From Gemmatimonadaceae bacterium (lineage in GTDB: Bacteria; Gemmatimonadota; Gemmatimonadetes; Gemmatimonadales; Gemmatimonadaceae): a stretch of DNA of 64,000 bases. Position numbers and translations under genes: made by a program. The stretch covers positions 62,001-126,000 of the forward strand of contig JANYIN010000074.1 of NCBI GenBank assembly GCA_025362035.1, read 5' to 3'. Positions 33,827-42,390 of this stretch are shown one piece after another. Within the stretch, counting starts at the first letter, position 1. Every line of letters starts with the position of its first letter. The notes beneath the pieces are model-generated. The model was given only the letters and a program-made list of their open reading frames with translations, did not search any database and was not told the DNA's origin.

Positions 33827-34252
33827 TCACGCCGACGTAAACTGCGCGAAGCCCACCGTATTGCCGCCGGGTTCCTTCACGTAGATCTCCACGCTGCCGT
33901 AAAACGTCGTGTGTCGAGCCTTGACGATCGGGGCGCCCTGCACCGCGCGTTCCGCAGCGTCGAGGTCCTCCGTCGTGATGAAGAGTGCCGTGCTATGGCC
34001 GGACAGTTCCAACGCGGCCTCGGGGCGCTCGGCAAGGACGCTGTCCCGAGTCTGGTACATCACCTCGATGTCGCCGTTCTTCACGCTCGCGAAAACAAGC
34101 CGCCCATCGGCGCCCGGAACCTGATTCTCCGCGACGAAGCCAAGGCGCGTTACCCAGAAGGCGAGACATGGCTCGACCGCGTCCACGATCAGGATCGGTG
34201 TGAGGTGCTGCAAGCGTGGTGAAACATTCGGCTGCGGGCTGGAACTTGTCAT
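33827..34252 (-). CDS. VOC-family (glyoxalase/bleomycin-resistance fold) protein
   Basis: A protein of 141 residues with a single vicinal-oxygen-chelate unit: HLTPILIVDAVEPCLAFWVTRLGF at the start and STTFYGSVEIYV-like GSVEIYVKEPGGNTVGFAQF at the end. A metal-ligand glutamate is likely in VEIYV. VOC proteins include lyases, dioxygenases and drug-binding proteins; the activity here cannot be told. The gene is convergent with the barrel protein and divergent from cbiX. Confidence 0.83.
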   Translation of the reverse strand: MTSSSPQPNVSPRLQHLTPILIVDAVEPCLAFWVTRLGFVAENQVPGADGRLVFASVKNGDIEVMYQTRDSVLAERPEAALELSGHSTALFITTEDLDAAERAVQGAPIVKARHTTFYGSVEIYVKEPGGNTVGFAQFTSA

Positions 34253-34422
34253 TGGAGGATCCTGTGTTGGGAACGACGGCCGGGAGGTACGAGTTTGTAA
34301 GCCAGCACCGAATAAATGCCGAAGTTGGTTCGTTGTCAACAATAACCATCGTCGCCCGCGGACACGCCGCTCGCAGGACTCGTCATTAACTTTCCTCCAG
34401 CTCACCCAATACGGAATAGTCA

Positions 34423-34926
34423 ATGAAAGCCATTCTTCTGATCGACCACGGATCGCGCCGTGCTGCGGCAAACGAGATGATGGATTGTATGGCGAACCTG
34501 GTGCAGGCCTTGGCCGGCTCGGGGGTGATCGTGCGCTTTGCCCACATGGAGCTGGCCGAGCCATCGATCGAGGCGGGGGTGCGCAGTTGCGCGCACGCTG
34601 GGGCGACGGAACTCATCTGCTTCCCGTACATGCTGTCGCCCGGCAAGCATTCCACTGGTGACATCCCTCGACTGGTGGCTGCCGCAGCCGCATCCTTCCC
34701 GCAACTCGACGTGCGTGTGACCCGCGCCTTTGGCGTTCACGAGAAGCTCGCCGAACTGATTCTGGAGCGCGCCGATGTGCCGCTAGTGCGTCACCCGAGC
34801 CCGGACGGCGCGGCGCGATGCTGGCACTCCACGCAATCGACCACCTCGTGCGGCGATGCGTGCCGTTGCCACGCCGTTGCCGCAGCAAGTGACGCCGCCG
34901 CGCCAACGGCCCTCGCCGGCCGCTGA
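34423..34926 (+). CDS. cbiX: CbiX/SirB-type chelatase with Cys-rich tail
   Basis: A protein of 167 residues. The chelatase core has His9 in LLIDHGSRR and His76 in MLSPGKHSTGDIP, the two histidines of small CbiX chelatases that insert cobalt (or iron) into sirohydrochlorin, an early step of cobalamin or siroheme synthesis. After residue 125 an extra tail carries Cys133, Cys143, Cys147 and Cys149 with His134 and His150, which looks like a metal or Fe-S site. No other cobalamin synthesis genes are adjacent. MetH in this window needs cobalamin, so cobalt insertion is plausible but unproven. Confidence 0.78.
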   Translation: MKAILLIDHGSRRAAANEMMDCMANLVQALAGSGVIVRFAHMELAEPSIEAGVRSCAHAGATELICFPYMLSPGKHSTGDIPRLVAAAAASFPQLDVRVTRAFGVHEKLAELILERADVPLVRHPSPDGAARCWHSTQSTTSCGDACRCHAVAAASDAAAPTALAGR

Positions 34927-34958
34927 CCTTTCGCGCCTATTCGTTTCTTCTGCCTTCC

Positions 34959-36125
34959 ATGACGACCGATACTGCGACCGCACGCCCTGCCCTCACCACG
35001 TTCTCCGAAGACGAACTGCTCTTTCGGGACGCTGTCGCCGGTTTCGCCGCGGACGACGTGAAACCGCGCGTCGCAACGATGGAGCGGGCGGGCAGGATCG
35101 ACCCTGAGCTCATCGCGAAGTACTTCGACATGGGGCTGATGGGCATCGAGGTGCCGGAGCAGTACGGCGGCTCGGCGGGTACGCTCACTATGGTAGCTAT
35201 CGCCGTGGAAGAGATCAGCAAGGTGGATGCGGCTGCCGCGATCATGGTGGACGTGCAGAATACGCTGGTGAACTATCCGATCTCGCGCTACGGCAGCGAT
35301 GCACTCAAAGCGAAGTACCTGCCGCGGCTGACCTCGGGCACCCTCGGGGCGTATGCGCTGAGCGAACCCGGATCCGGTTCGGATGCTTTCGGCATGGCAA
35401 CGCGGGCGGAGTTGCGAGGCGACACCTGGATCCTCACCGGCCGCAAGATGTGGATCACCAACGGCGCCGAAGCCGGGATCTACATCGTATTCGCCAACGC
35501 GAACCCCGATGCTGGATACAAGGGCATTACGGCCTTCGTCGTGGAACGAGAGTTCGCCGGGTTTTCCGTTGGCAAGAAGGAGGACAAACTCGGCATTCGC
35601 GCGTCGAGCACCACAGAGATCATTCTCGACGGCGTGGTTGTACCAAAGGAGAATGTGCTCGGCCCGGTGGGACAGGGGTACAAGGTGGCTATCGAGACAC
35701 TCAATGAAGGTCGAATCGGCATCGGTGCGCAGATGATCGGCGTGAGTCAGGGCGCGCTCGCGGCCGCCACGGCATATGTGAAGGAGCGGACGCAGTTCGG
35801 AAAGCCACTCGCGGAGTTTCAGGGCATCCAGTTCCAACTCGCGCAGGCGCGGACCGAAACCGAGGCGGCCCGCTTGATGGTGTACAACGCCGCGCGCCTC
35901 AAGGACGCGGGGTACGACATTGCGATGGAAGGCGCGATGGCCAAGCTCTTTTCGAGTCAGGTGGCCGAGCGCGTAACGTCCATCTCATTGGAGCTATTCG
36001 GCGGATACGGCTACACGAGTGACTACCCCGCGGAGAAGTTCTACCGGGATGCCAAGATCGGCGCGATCTACGAAGGCACGAGCAACATGCAGCTCGGGAC
36101 GATCGCGAAGGCGATGTTGCGGTGA
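34959..36125 (+). CDS. Acyl-CoA dehydrogenase (short-chain type)
   Basis: A protein of 388 residues. FAD- and substrate-binding motifs YALSEPGSGSDAF and WITNGAEAGIYIVFA are present. The catalytic base is Glu372 in IYEGTSNMQLG, the position used in short/medium-chain enzymes. ERTQFGKPLAEFQGIQFQLA and LFGGYGYTSDYPAEKFYRDAKI complete the family pattern. It oxidises a short acyl-CoA to the trans-2-enoyl-CoA and feeds electrons to ETF. The beta-oxidation partners (fadN, fadA) are 15 kb away. Branched-chain acyl-CoA (for example isobutyryl-CoA) is possible given mmsA. Confidence 0.93.
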   Translation: MTTDTATARPALTTFSEDELLFRDAVAGFAADDVKPRVATMERAGRIDPELIAKYFDMGLMGIEVPEQYGGSAGTLTMVAIAVEEISKVDAAAAIMVDVQNTLVNYPISRYGSDALKAKYLPRLTSGTLGAYALSEPGSGSDAFGMATRAELRGDTWILTGRKMWITNGAEAGIYIVFANANPDAGYKGITAFVVEREFAGFSVGKKEDKLGIRASSTTEIILDGVVVPKENVLGPVGQGYKVAIETLNEGRIGIGAQMIGVSQGALAAATAYVKERTQFGKPLAEFQGIQFQLAQARTETEAARLMVYNAARLKDAGYDIAMEGAMAKLFSSQVAERVTSISLELFGGYGYTSDYPAEKFYRDAKIGAIYEGTSNMQLGTIAKAMLR

Positions 36126-36273
36126 GCGACGCGGGCTTGTCAACGTATTTCCCTAGCTGGCCTGATCTCGCTGCTGCACCTTGGACCGAGGCGGGGACCT
36201 GGTGCGCGCACACAGCCGGTCCAACCGTGCAGGACCGGCGGTTGTCTTACGGTCATACCCGACTGGAGATTCC

Positions 36274-37104
36274 ATGTGCTACGCCACCTGTCGCGCCCTC
36301 CTGACGCTATGCCTTCTCGCCTCAGCCAGCCCGTCGCATGCTCAGCGCGGCAGCGCCGACGCCGACGACGGCCGCTGGCTCGAGAACTGTCACGACGGCT
36401 GGGGAGATCGTGATCGCGGGCGCGACTGCGAAGTGCGTCCGGTAAGCGTACGAGTCACCGGCCATTCGCTCGAGATCGACGGGCGCGAGAACGGTGGAAT
36501 TCATGTGGTGGGATGGGCCGGCGATTCGGTGCGGGTGACGGCGCGTCTCCAGGCGAACGCGCGCGACGACGCCTCGGCCCGGGATCTCTTGAAAGAGGTC
36601 AAGATCGTGGCCGAGGGCGGCCGCATCCACGCCGAAGGACCGCGGGAAGGGGGACGCAACCAGTCGTGGTCGGTGAGCTACATGGTCTTCGTCCCGCGAC
36701 GATTCGATTTGCGTCTCGATGCACAGAATGGGGGGCTTGGCGTCGACGGTGTAGCCGGCCGCATCGACCTGCGCACGACGAACGGGTCGGTGTCGCTCGT
36801 CGACATCGGCGGCGATGTGCGCGCGCATACGCAGAACGGCTCGCTGACGGTGCACCTCGCCGGCACAAAGTGGGAGGGCAGCGGCCTGGACGCTGAAACA
36901 CAGAATGGATCGGTGCGGATGAGCATCCCGGATTTGTACGCGGCCCAGATCGAGACTGAGACCGTGAATGGGCACGTGAGCACAGACTTCCCGATCACCG
37001 TGCAGGGCCGGATCAGCCGTCACTTGAGTCTTCCGCTTAATGGCGGCGGCGCGACGCTGCGCGCGGTCACGACCAACGGCTCGGTGACGCTGTCTCGACG
37101 ATAG
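36274..37104 (+). CDS. Exported DUF4097-type repeat protein
   Basis: A protein of 276 residues with a signal peptide (ALLTLCLLASASPSHAQ) and a mature part of short beta repeats in which N-G-S/N-G-G recurs: DAQNGGLGV, RTTNGSVSL, HTQNGSLTV, ETQNGSVRM, ETVNGHVST, VTTNGSVTL. This is the pattern of DUF4097 adhesin-like beta-helix domains. It probably sits in the periplasm or on the surface. GGAG at 36265-36268 lies five bases before ATG 36274. Two Cys in the first 30 mature residues may form a disulfide. Confidence 0.78.
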   Translation: MCYATCRALLTLCLLASASPSHAQRGSADADDGRWLENCHDGWGDRDRGRDCEVRPVSVRVTGHSLEIDGRENGGIHVVGWAGDSVRVTARLQANARDDASARDLLKEVKIVAEGGRIHAEGPREGGRNQSWSVSYMVFVPRRFDLRLDAQNGGLGVDGVAGRIDLRTTNGSVSLVDIGGDVRAHTQNGSLTVHLAGTKWEGSGLDAETQNGSVRMSIPDLYAAQIETETVNGHVSTDFPITVQGRISRHLSLPLNGGGATLRAVTTNGSVTLSRR

Positions 37105-37354
37105 GGTGCGTCGTTGCGGGCCCGCGATTCTGTGCGGCTCGCTTTTCGGCCCGCGTCGGCGCCGTGCGCCGTGCGCTGCGCCCTGCACGCGGCAACGGCG
37201 GCTACGCTGCCCTCGCTCTTCGGTCGTCGCCGGATAGCCGAACAGGCGCGGCGTAGCCGTCGCCGCGGCCGAAACGCTGAGAGCCTAGCGCCGATGCGGG
37301 CCGGAACGCGACCTCCAGGGTACTATACGCCTCACACTTTTCACTCACTTCTGA

Positions 37355-39340
37355 ATGACCTCCAGGCTATTGGCACTCATCAGCGCCCTGTCCGTGGCTG
37401 CGCCGCTACGCGCGCAGGTGCAGCAGCCGTCAGTCAACGTGACGGCCGGCTCCAGGTACGATCGAACGGGAGTCGGCGACACATCCATCTTCTCGCCGCT
37501 CGACCTGCCAACGCCGAACCAGTTCAGGGCGGGCTCGGGCGCGCCGGGCGCGAAGTACTGGCAGAACCGCGCCGACTACGACATCAAGGCATCGCTCGAT
37601 ACCTCGTCCAAGACGCTTACGGGTTCACTCAGGTTGCGCTACACGAACAACTCGCCGGATACGCTGCGCTTCGTGTGGATGCAGATGGAACAGAACGCGT
37701 TCACGGACAAGTCGTTGAACTCGTTCATCTTCCCACAGGATTCGCGCTTTGGCGCCCGCGGCTTTGAGGGTGGCGACGTCATCGACCGGTTCGTCCAGCT
37801 TGTTGGCGCACGGCAGGTGGCGGTCGGACGCCGACCAAACGAGACGGTGATGAAGGTGGATCTGGCCGAGCCGCTCGCTCCGGGCCGGACGGCGACATTC
37901 GACATCGCGTGGCACTTCCTCATTCCGGAGCACGGAGCGGACCGCATGGGCCGAGAGGGCTCGCTCTACGAGCTGGCGCAGTGGTATCCGCGCTTGAACG
38001 TGTATGACGACCTTCGCGGCTGGAACACCGAGCCGTATCTGGGACAGGGGGAGTTCTACCTTGAGTACGGCAACTTTACGGTGGATATCACGGTACCGTC
38101 AGGCTACATCGTGGCCAGCACCGGGTCGTTGCTCAATGCCAAGGACGTGCTGACCAGCGCCGAGATTTCGCGACTCGCGCGGGCGGCCATATCGGCAACG
38201 CCGGTGAGCATCGTCACGTTAGACGAGCTGAAGTCGGGCGCCGCGCGTCCAAGAGCGACCGGCACACTCACATGGAAGTTCGCGGCAAAGGACGTCCGCG
38301 ACGTCGCATGGGCGGCGGCTCCCGACTACTTGTGGGACGCGAGCAGCTGGAAGGGCATTCTCACCCAGGCATACTACCGCCCGAGTGCCATTGACCCATG
38401 GAAGGACGCGGCAGACCAGGCGCGCATGTCGATCGACGAATACTCTACGCGTTGGTACAAGTATCCTTGGCCACAGATGAGCGCGGTGGAAGGGCCCATC
38501 AGTGGCATGGAGTACCCTATGCTCGTGATGGAGGCCAAGAGCAATGACAAGTACGACCTCTACAACGTGGTCACGCACGAGATCGGGCATAACTGGTTCC
38601 CGATGCTCGTCGGGTCAAACGAACGCGTGCACATGTGGCAGGACGAAGGATTCAACACGTTCATCAACACGTTCAGCGAAGCCCGCCGCTATCCCGAAAA
38701 GGGCGATCAGATGCAACGCGCGCTGGGCGAGCGTGGCTACGTCGAAGGCGCGATGAAGGCGAACCTTGATGGGCCGGTGGACGTGATGCCGGACCGGATC
38801 AATCCCCAACTACTCGGGCTATCCGCATACGTCAAGCCGAGCGTTGCCCTGCAGTTGTTGCGGCAGGAGGTGCTCGGACCCGCGGCGTTTGATGACGCGT
38901 TCCGCACGTATATCGAGCGGTGGAAATACAAGCATCCTACGCCGGCCGATTTCTACCGCACCATGGAAGACGTGGGGGGCCGCCGGCTGGACTGGTTCTG
39001 GCGCGAATGGTTCATTGAAAATCCCCACTTCGATCAGGCGATCGACAGCGTGGTGACTGCGCCGGCGCCGAACGGCGGACAGAGCGTCTCGGTGTTGTAC
39101 GGAAACCGTGCGCGCGGCGTGTTGCCGGTCCATGCGCGGTTCACATTCAGCGACGGCTCGGTGGAGAACTACGACTATCCGGCCGAGGTGTGGAGCACGA
39201 ACACCACGCACTACCTCCGACGGTACACGTTCAATGGCAAGACGCTGACGCGCATCGAGCTGGATCCGGACAAGCGTTTGCCCGACACGGATCGCTCGAA
39301 CAATGTGTGGGACACCGCGCCGGCGGGGCTTAAGCCGTAG
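37355..39340 (+). CDS. Exported M1-family metallopeptidase
   Basis: A protein of 661 residues with signal peptide (RLLALISALSVAAPLRAQ). The zinc site is HEIGH (408-412) with third ligand Glu431, exactly 18 residues later (WQDEGF). The exopeptidase loop reads SGMEYP in place of GxMEN. M1 enzymes remove N-terminal residues from peptides, or act as related endopeptidases; secretion points to digestion of external or periplasmic peptides. The 250 bases upstream contain TACTATAC at 37321-37328 as a possible -10. A 17-bp hairpin follows the gene. Confidence 0.92.
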   Translation: MTSRLLALISALSVAAPLRAQVQQPSVNVTAGSRYDRTGVGDTSIFSPLDLPTPNQFRAGSGAPGAKYWQNRADYDIKASLDTSSKTLTGSLRLRYTNNSPDTLRFVWMQMEQNAFTDKSLNSFIFPQDSRFGARGFEGGDVIDRFVQLVGARQVAVGRRPNETVMKVDLAEPLAPGRTATFDIAWHFLIPEHGADRMGREGSLYELAQWYPRLNVYDDLRGWNTEPYLGQGEFYLEYGNFTVDITVPSGYIVASTGSLLNAKDVLTSAEISRLARAAISATPVSIVTLDELKSGAARPRATGTLTWKFAAKDVRDVAWAAAPDYLWDASSWKGILTQAYYRPSAIDPWKDAADQARMSIDEYSTRWYKYPWPQMSAVEGPISGMEYPMLVMEAKSNDKYDLYNVVTHEIGHNWFPMLVGSNERVHMWQDEGFNTFINTFSEARRYPEKGDQMQRALGERGYVEGAMKANLDGPVDVMPDRINPQLLGLSAYVKPSVALQLLRQEVLGPAAFDDAFRTYIERWKYKHPTPADFYRTMEDVGGRRLDWFWREWFIENPHFDQAIDSVVTAPAPNGGQSVSVLYGNRARGVLPVHARFTFSDGSVENYDYPAEVWSTNTTHYLRRYTFNGKTLTRIELDPDKRLPDTDRSNNVWDTAPAGLKP

Positions 39341-39385
39341 AGGCTGCGCGGCAGGTGGTAGCGATCTTCGCGACAGCAATCGCCC

Positions 39386-39425
39386 CACAGACGGACGGCG
39401 TCCGATGTGACGCCGTCCGTCTGTG
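39386..39425. terminator. 17-bp perfect hairpin between convergent genes
   Basis: Arms 39386-39402 and 39409-39425 are perfect complements (core AGACGGACGGCGTC) with a 6-base loop. The hairpin lies 46 bases after the M1 peptidase stop and 17 bases before the end of the opposite gene, so it can terminate both strands. There is no T tract, as with the hairpin at 3646. Confidence 0.8.
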
Positions 39426-39441
39426 TGCCCCGCCACAGAGC

Positions 39442-39990
39442 TTACCGAGCGAGTCTGTCCAGCTCGGACACCAACGCGTCCCCGAAGTAGTACGCCAGCT
39501 CCGACCTGGCCATCGCGTATGCCGTTGGACCATCGCCCGCACAAACGAGCGATCCCTCCGCCAGTTCCTCCGAACAGACGAGGGCACCCTCGCCGAATGT
39601 AACCGGGAAGAGTGCACTGACCATGGGCTTCAGTTCGTGGTAGTCGGTGTTGCTTTCCAGCGACAGCCCGTGCAGAAGACAACCCCGAGTCTCTCGATTG
39701 TGGAACACGCATCGGCCGTTCACCACCGCGGTGCGCGTGGTGGCGCCGCCGGGGAAGTCGTGATCCTTCGTGATGACGGGCGCAAACCAGGCATCCGGGC
39801 GCACGTTCACGCGCGGCTGAATTTCGTCGGCGCGCGCGAGGATGCGGTCCCGCTCCACGACGGAAACGTCCACTCCATGCTCGCAGCACGCGTCTTCGCA
39901 GAAGGTGCATCGCAGGCAGCGACCGAAGTAGCGTCGCGTGAAGATCGCGTCGTCCACCTCGTGCACGACCGGAGCGCCGTCCCGCGCCAC
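39442..39990 (-). CDS. Cys-rich DUF3109/YkgJ-like protein
   Basis: A protein of 182 residues from GTG 39990. A Cys cluster near the N-terminus, C25-x2-C28-x2-C31-x3-C35-C36 (RCLRCTFCEDACC), plus Cys94 (GRCVFH) and Cys104 (RGCLLH) resembles the zinc- or iron-chelating site of YkgJ and DUF3109 proteins. The C-terminal part is helical (AYAMARSELAYYFGDALVSELDRLA). The function of the family is unknown; a metal- or Fe-S-binding role is likely. It is followed by another minus-strand small protein gene upstream (40017-40454). Confidence 0.72.
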   Translation of the reverse strand: MARDGAPVVHEVDDAIFTRRYFGRCLRCTFCEDACCEHGVDVSVVERDRILARADEIQPRVNVRPDAWFAPVITKDHDFPGGATTRTAVVNGRCVFHNRETRGCLLHGLSLESNTDYHELKPMVSALFPVTFGEGALVCSEELAEGSLVCAGDGPTAYAMARSELAYYFGDALVSELDRLAR

Positions 39991-40016
39991 GTAGGCGCGG
40001 GAAAGTGTAATTGCGG

Positions 40017-40454
40017 TCAGGCGGCGCTCGGGTCTTCGACGCTCCCGGCCGGGGGCGCCCCGCGCGCGCCTCGTGGCGGCGCCACGCCGCGCTTTCGATT
40101 ACGACCCCGCTTTCGCGCTCCGCCGGCGACCACGTGCTGGCCTTCGGCAATCTCCCCGCGCTTGACGACCGACATCCGGCACGCCTCCAGCACTGCCTCC
40201 AGCGCTTCTATTCCGTCGTCCGTCGCCTCCAGAAAAAGGTCCTTTACCACGGACTCCGCCTTCTCGAGCTGTTTGACGAGCGCCAGCGCCATGGCTCGGT
40301 TCGACATGGTGCCGCATAGCTTGGCGTCGATCCGGTTGCCGGCCGGCCTGCGCAGCACCGTAACGGAACCCTGCTTGGCGGGCTGGAGAAAATAGGGTGA
40401 TTTATTGACGGGCCCGCCCCGCTTCTTCGCGGGACGACGCTTCTTTTCAGTCAT
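40017..40454 (-). CDS. Hypothetical protein with basic ends and helical core
   Basis: A protein of 145 residues. Both ends are very basic and Pro/Gly-rich (EKKRRPAKKRGG; GARKRGRNRKRGVAPPRG). The middle (about 30-105) is a predicted helical domain (MSNRAMALALVKQLEKAESVVKDLFLEATDDGIEALEAVLEACRM). The composition suggests nucleic-acid contact by the tails, but no known domain is recognised. The start ATG 40454 is the first in frame. It probably shares a transcript with the Cys-rich gene 26 bases downstream. Confidence 0.55.
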   Translation of the reverse strand: MTEKKRRPAKKRGGPVNKSPYFLQPAKQGSVTVLRRPAGNRIDAKLCGTMSNRAMALALVKQLEKAESVVKDLFLEATDDGIEALEAVLEACRMSVVKRGEIAEGQHVVAGGARKRGRNRKRGVAPPRGARGAPPAGSVEDPSAA

Positions 40455-40616
40455 GGCATCATCGACCAGGTTTGCACGCTAGTAACGTATTCGCAACCCA
40501 CCGGCGGCGGGAGATCCCAGCGGGCCACGGCGCCTCGCTGCTCTCGCATCGGACGATAGTAGTCTCGTACCTTTAGTGGCTCGCACCAAACGCCTCGTAC
40601 CCTTGACGATTCGCCC

Positions 40617-41165
40617 ATGTCTGCGTCATCACCTGCCGAACCCGATCTCCGCTATCCCATCGGACGCCTAGCTCGTACGACAACGCTCACCGCGGACGAG
40701 CGGTGCAGCGCCATCGAGGCGATCGCTTCCGCACCCCAACATCTGCGCCAGGCCGTATCGGGACTGTCGGATGCACAATTGGATACGGCGTACCGACCCG
40801 GCGGTTGGACGGTGCGACAGCTGGTGCATCACGTGGCCGACAGCCACATGAATGCATACACCCGTTTCCGTCTTGCTCTCACCGAAGACAGCCCTACAAT
40901 CAAGCCTTACGATGAAGCGAGGTGGGCCGATCTGGAGGACGCGCGGTCACTGCCGGCGGACGTCTCGCTGCGGCTGCTCGACGCGATGCACGAGCGATGG
41001 GTCGCCCTGCTTCGCGTGACGCCGCCGGAGTCGTTTCAGCGCATCCTGATGCATCCAGAGAACGGACCGATGACGGTTGACACGCTTCTCTCGATCTACT
41101 CGTGGCACGGCCGTCATCACACCGCGCATGTAACCGCGCTGTGCGAGCGAATGCAGTGGACATAG
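40617..41165 (+). CDS. YfiT/DinB-fold metal-dependent transferase
   Basis: A protein of 182 residues. It begins RYPIGRL and has metal-ligand histidines in RQLVHHVADSHMNAY and YSWHGRHHTAHV. This pattern belongs to the YfiT/BstA group of DinB-fold proteins, thought to be thiol S-transferases (bacillithiol or similar) or metal-dependent hydrolases. Upstream 40455-40616 contains a near-repeat (CTCGTACC at two places) but no clear promoter. Confidence 0.87.
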   Translation: MSASSPAEPDLRYPIGRLARTTTLTADERCSAIEAIASAPQHLRQAVSGLSDAQLDTAYRPGGWTVRQLVHHVADSHMNAYTRFRLALTEDSPTIKPYDEARWADLEDARSLPADVSLRLLDAMHERWVALLRVTPPESFQRILMHPENGPMTVDTLLSIYSWHGRHHTAHVTALCERMQWT

Positions 41166-41659
41166 TGCGGAGGGCAGCGGGCGTTGGAGCGATGACGATC
41201 GGGGCTCTCAGTGGGTGTGGTCGTCAGGACGCACCCAAGCGCGACACCACCGCCCTCACGGGCTCCTCTATCGCGCCGCGCCAAGGTACCCCCCTCTGCG
41301 CCCGGACGGGTCACTGGGGCGAATGCCAACTTCGCATTCGGCTGGAGCAGTCCGGGCTGGCTCCCCTTGCAACGACAGAGAAGGTCGGCGACATGCCCCA
41401 CATCGCGTCGCCGTCTGTGTCGTTCCGGATCGGGGCGGCGGGAATGATCGCGTACTTCTTCGCGGATACGCTTGCGCGGCACAGCGCGGCGGCGGCGCTC
41501 GACACGTCGATGTTCATTCCGCCTTCGCGCACAGTGGGCATGCACGCGGCGGCAACGGCGATTGAGAGCGACAATATGCTCGCCGTCCTGTTTTCCCGAA
41601 ACGAGCATCAACGCGAACGGGTAGCCGATGCAATCACCGCCGGCCCGCCCCAGCCGTAA
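41165..41659 (+). CDS. Lipoprotein of unknown function
   Basis: A protein of 164 residues. With GTG 41165 as start, the N-terminus is MRRAAGVGAMTIGALSGC, a lipoprotein signal with lipobox LSGC. The start overlaps the last base of the preceding stop (TAGTG), giving translational coupling. The mature part contains a CARTGHWGECQ disulfide-like pair and an alpha/beta region (VSFRIGAAGMIAYFFADTLARHSAAAALDTSMF). I do not recognise a family. An upstream ATG at 41102 is in frame but would hide the signal. Confidence 0.6.
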   Translation: MRRAAGVGAMTIGALSGCGRQDAPKRDTTALTGSSIAPRQGTPLCARTGHWGECQLRIRLEQSGLAPLATTEKVGDMPHIASPSVSFRIGAAGMIAYFFADTLARHSAAAALDTSMFIPPSRTVGMHAAATAIESDNMLAVLFSRNEHQRERVADAITAGPPQP

Positions 41660-41695
41660 TCGCGTCGGTGCGTCCGGGCGCCATGACGGGCGCGA

Positions 41696-42277
41696 TCAGG
41701 ATGGCCGCTCTGTACCCGTGCCGACCAACCGTCCCGGCGCGGTAGTAACGCCGCCGGAGACAATGAACGCCATCACGTCCGCACTGTCGGCCGCAATGGG
41801 CGTCACCGCAGTCGTGGGAAATATCAGCAGCGTGCCGGCAAAGTTGTACGACTGCGGCAGGTAGACCGTGACGTGACCATCGAGGCCAAGCGATGCCAGC
41901 GACTCCTGCGTGACGAAACCAAGTGCGCGCGCGACACCGCCCGGATACGGTGCCACGAGGACGGGCTTGTCGAAGCGCCGCTGTTCGCCAACGAACGCGT
42001 TCAGCAGGTCGCGCGTGGCCGAGTATAGCAGGCGGACGAACGGTAGCCGGTTGAGAAGCCGTTCGACCAGGTTGAGGGCGCTCCGCGTCAGGAAGCTCTG
42101 CGCCAGAAACCCGAAAAAGGTGATCAGCAATACGGTCACGACAAATCCGACGCCAGGAATCGGCACCCCGAGCCAGCCGTCGATCGTCGTGAAGACGCGT
42201 ACACAGACATAGATCGTGAACGCGAGGGGAGCGAGAAACACCACCCCTTTCAGGAAGTAGTTGATGAAACGTGTCAT
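41696..42277 (-). CDS. DUF502-family membrane protein
   Basis: A protein of 193 residues with two N-terminal hydrophobic helices (FLKGVVFLAPLAFTIYVCVRVF, GVGFVVTVLLITFFGFLAQSFL). The conserved soluble part follows: LPFVRLLYSATRDLLNAF, FDKPVLVAPYPGGVARALGFVT and VYLPQSYNFAGTLLIFP. This is the DUF502 pattern of inner-membrane proteins of unknown function. It is convergent with the lipoprotein gene. Confidence 0.88.
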   Translation of the reverse strand: MTRFINYFLKGVVFLAPLAFTIYVCVRVFTTIDGWLGVPIPGVGFVVTVLLITFFGFLAQSFLTRSALNLVERLLNRLPFVRLLYSATRDLLNAFVGEQRRFDKPVLVAPYPGGVARALGFVTQESLASLGLDGHVTVYLPQSYNFAGTLLIFPTTAVTPIAADSADVMAFIVSGGVTTAPGRLVGTGTERPS

Positions 42278-42390
42278 GATGCTCGGCGGCGGTCGGGAGG
42301 CGAGTGTTAAGGTATCCGGCGCGAGGGATGCGCGCAGGTATCGGGAGTGGCAGTCTGCGAGTTACAGACGTCAGCACATATCTTTCACAC

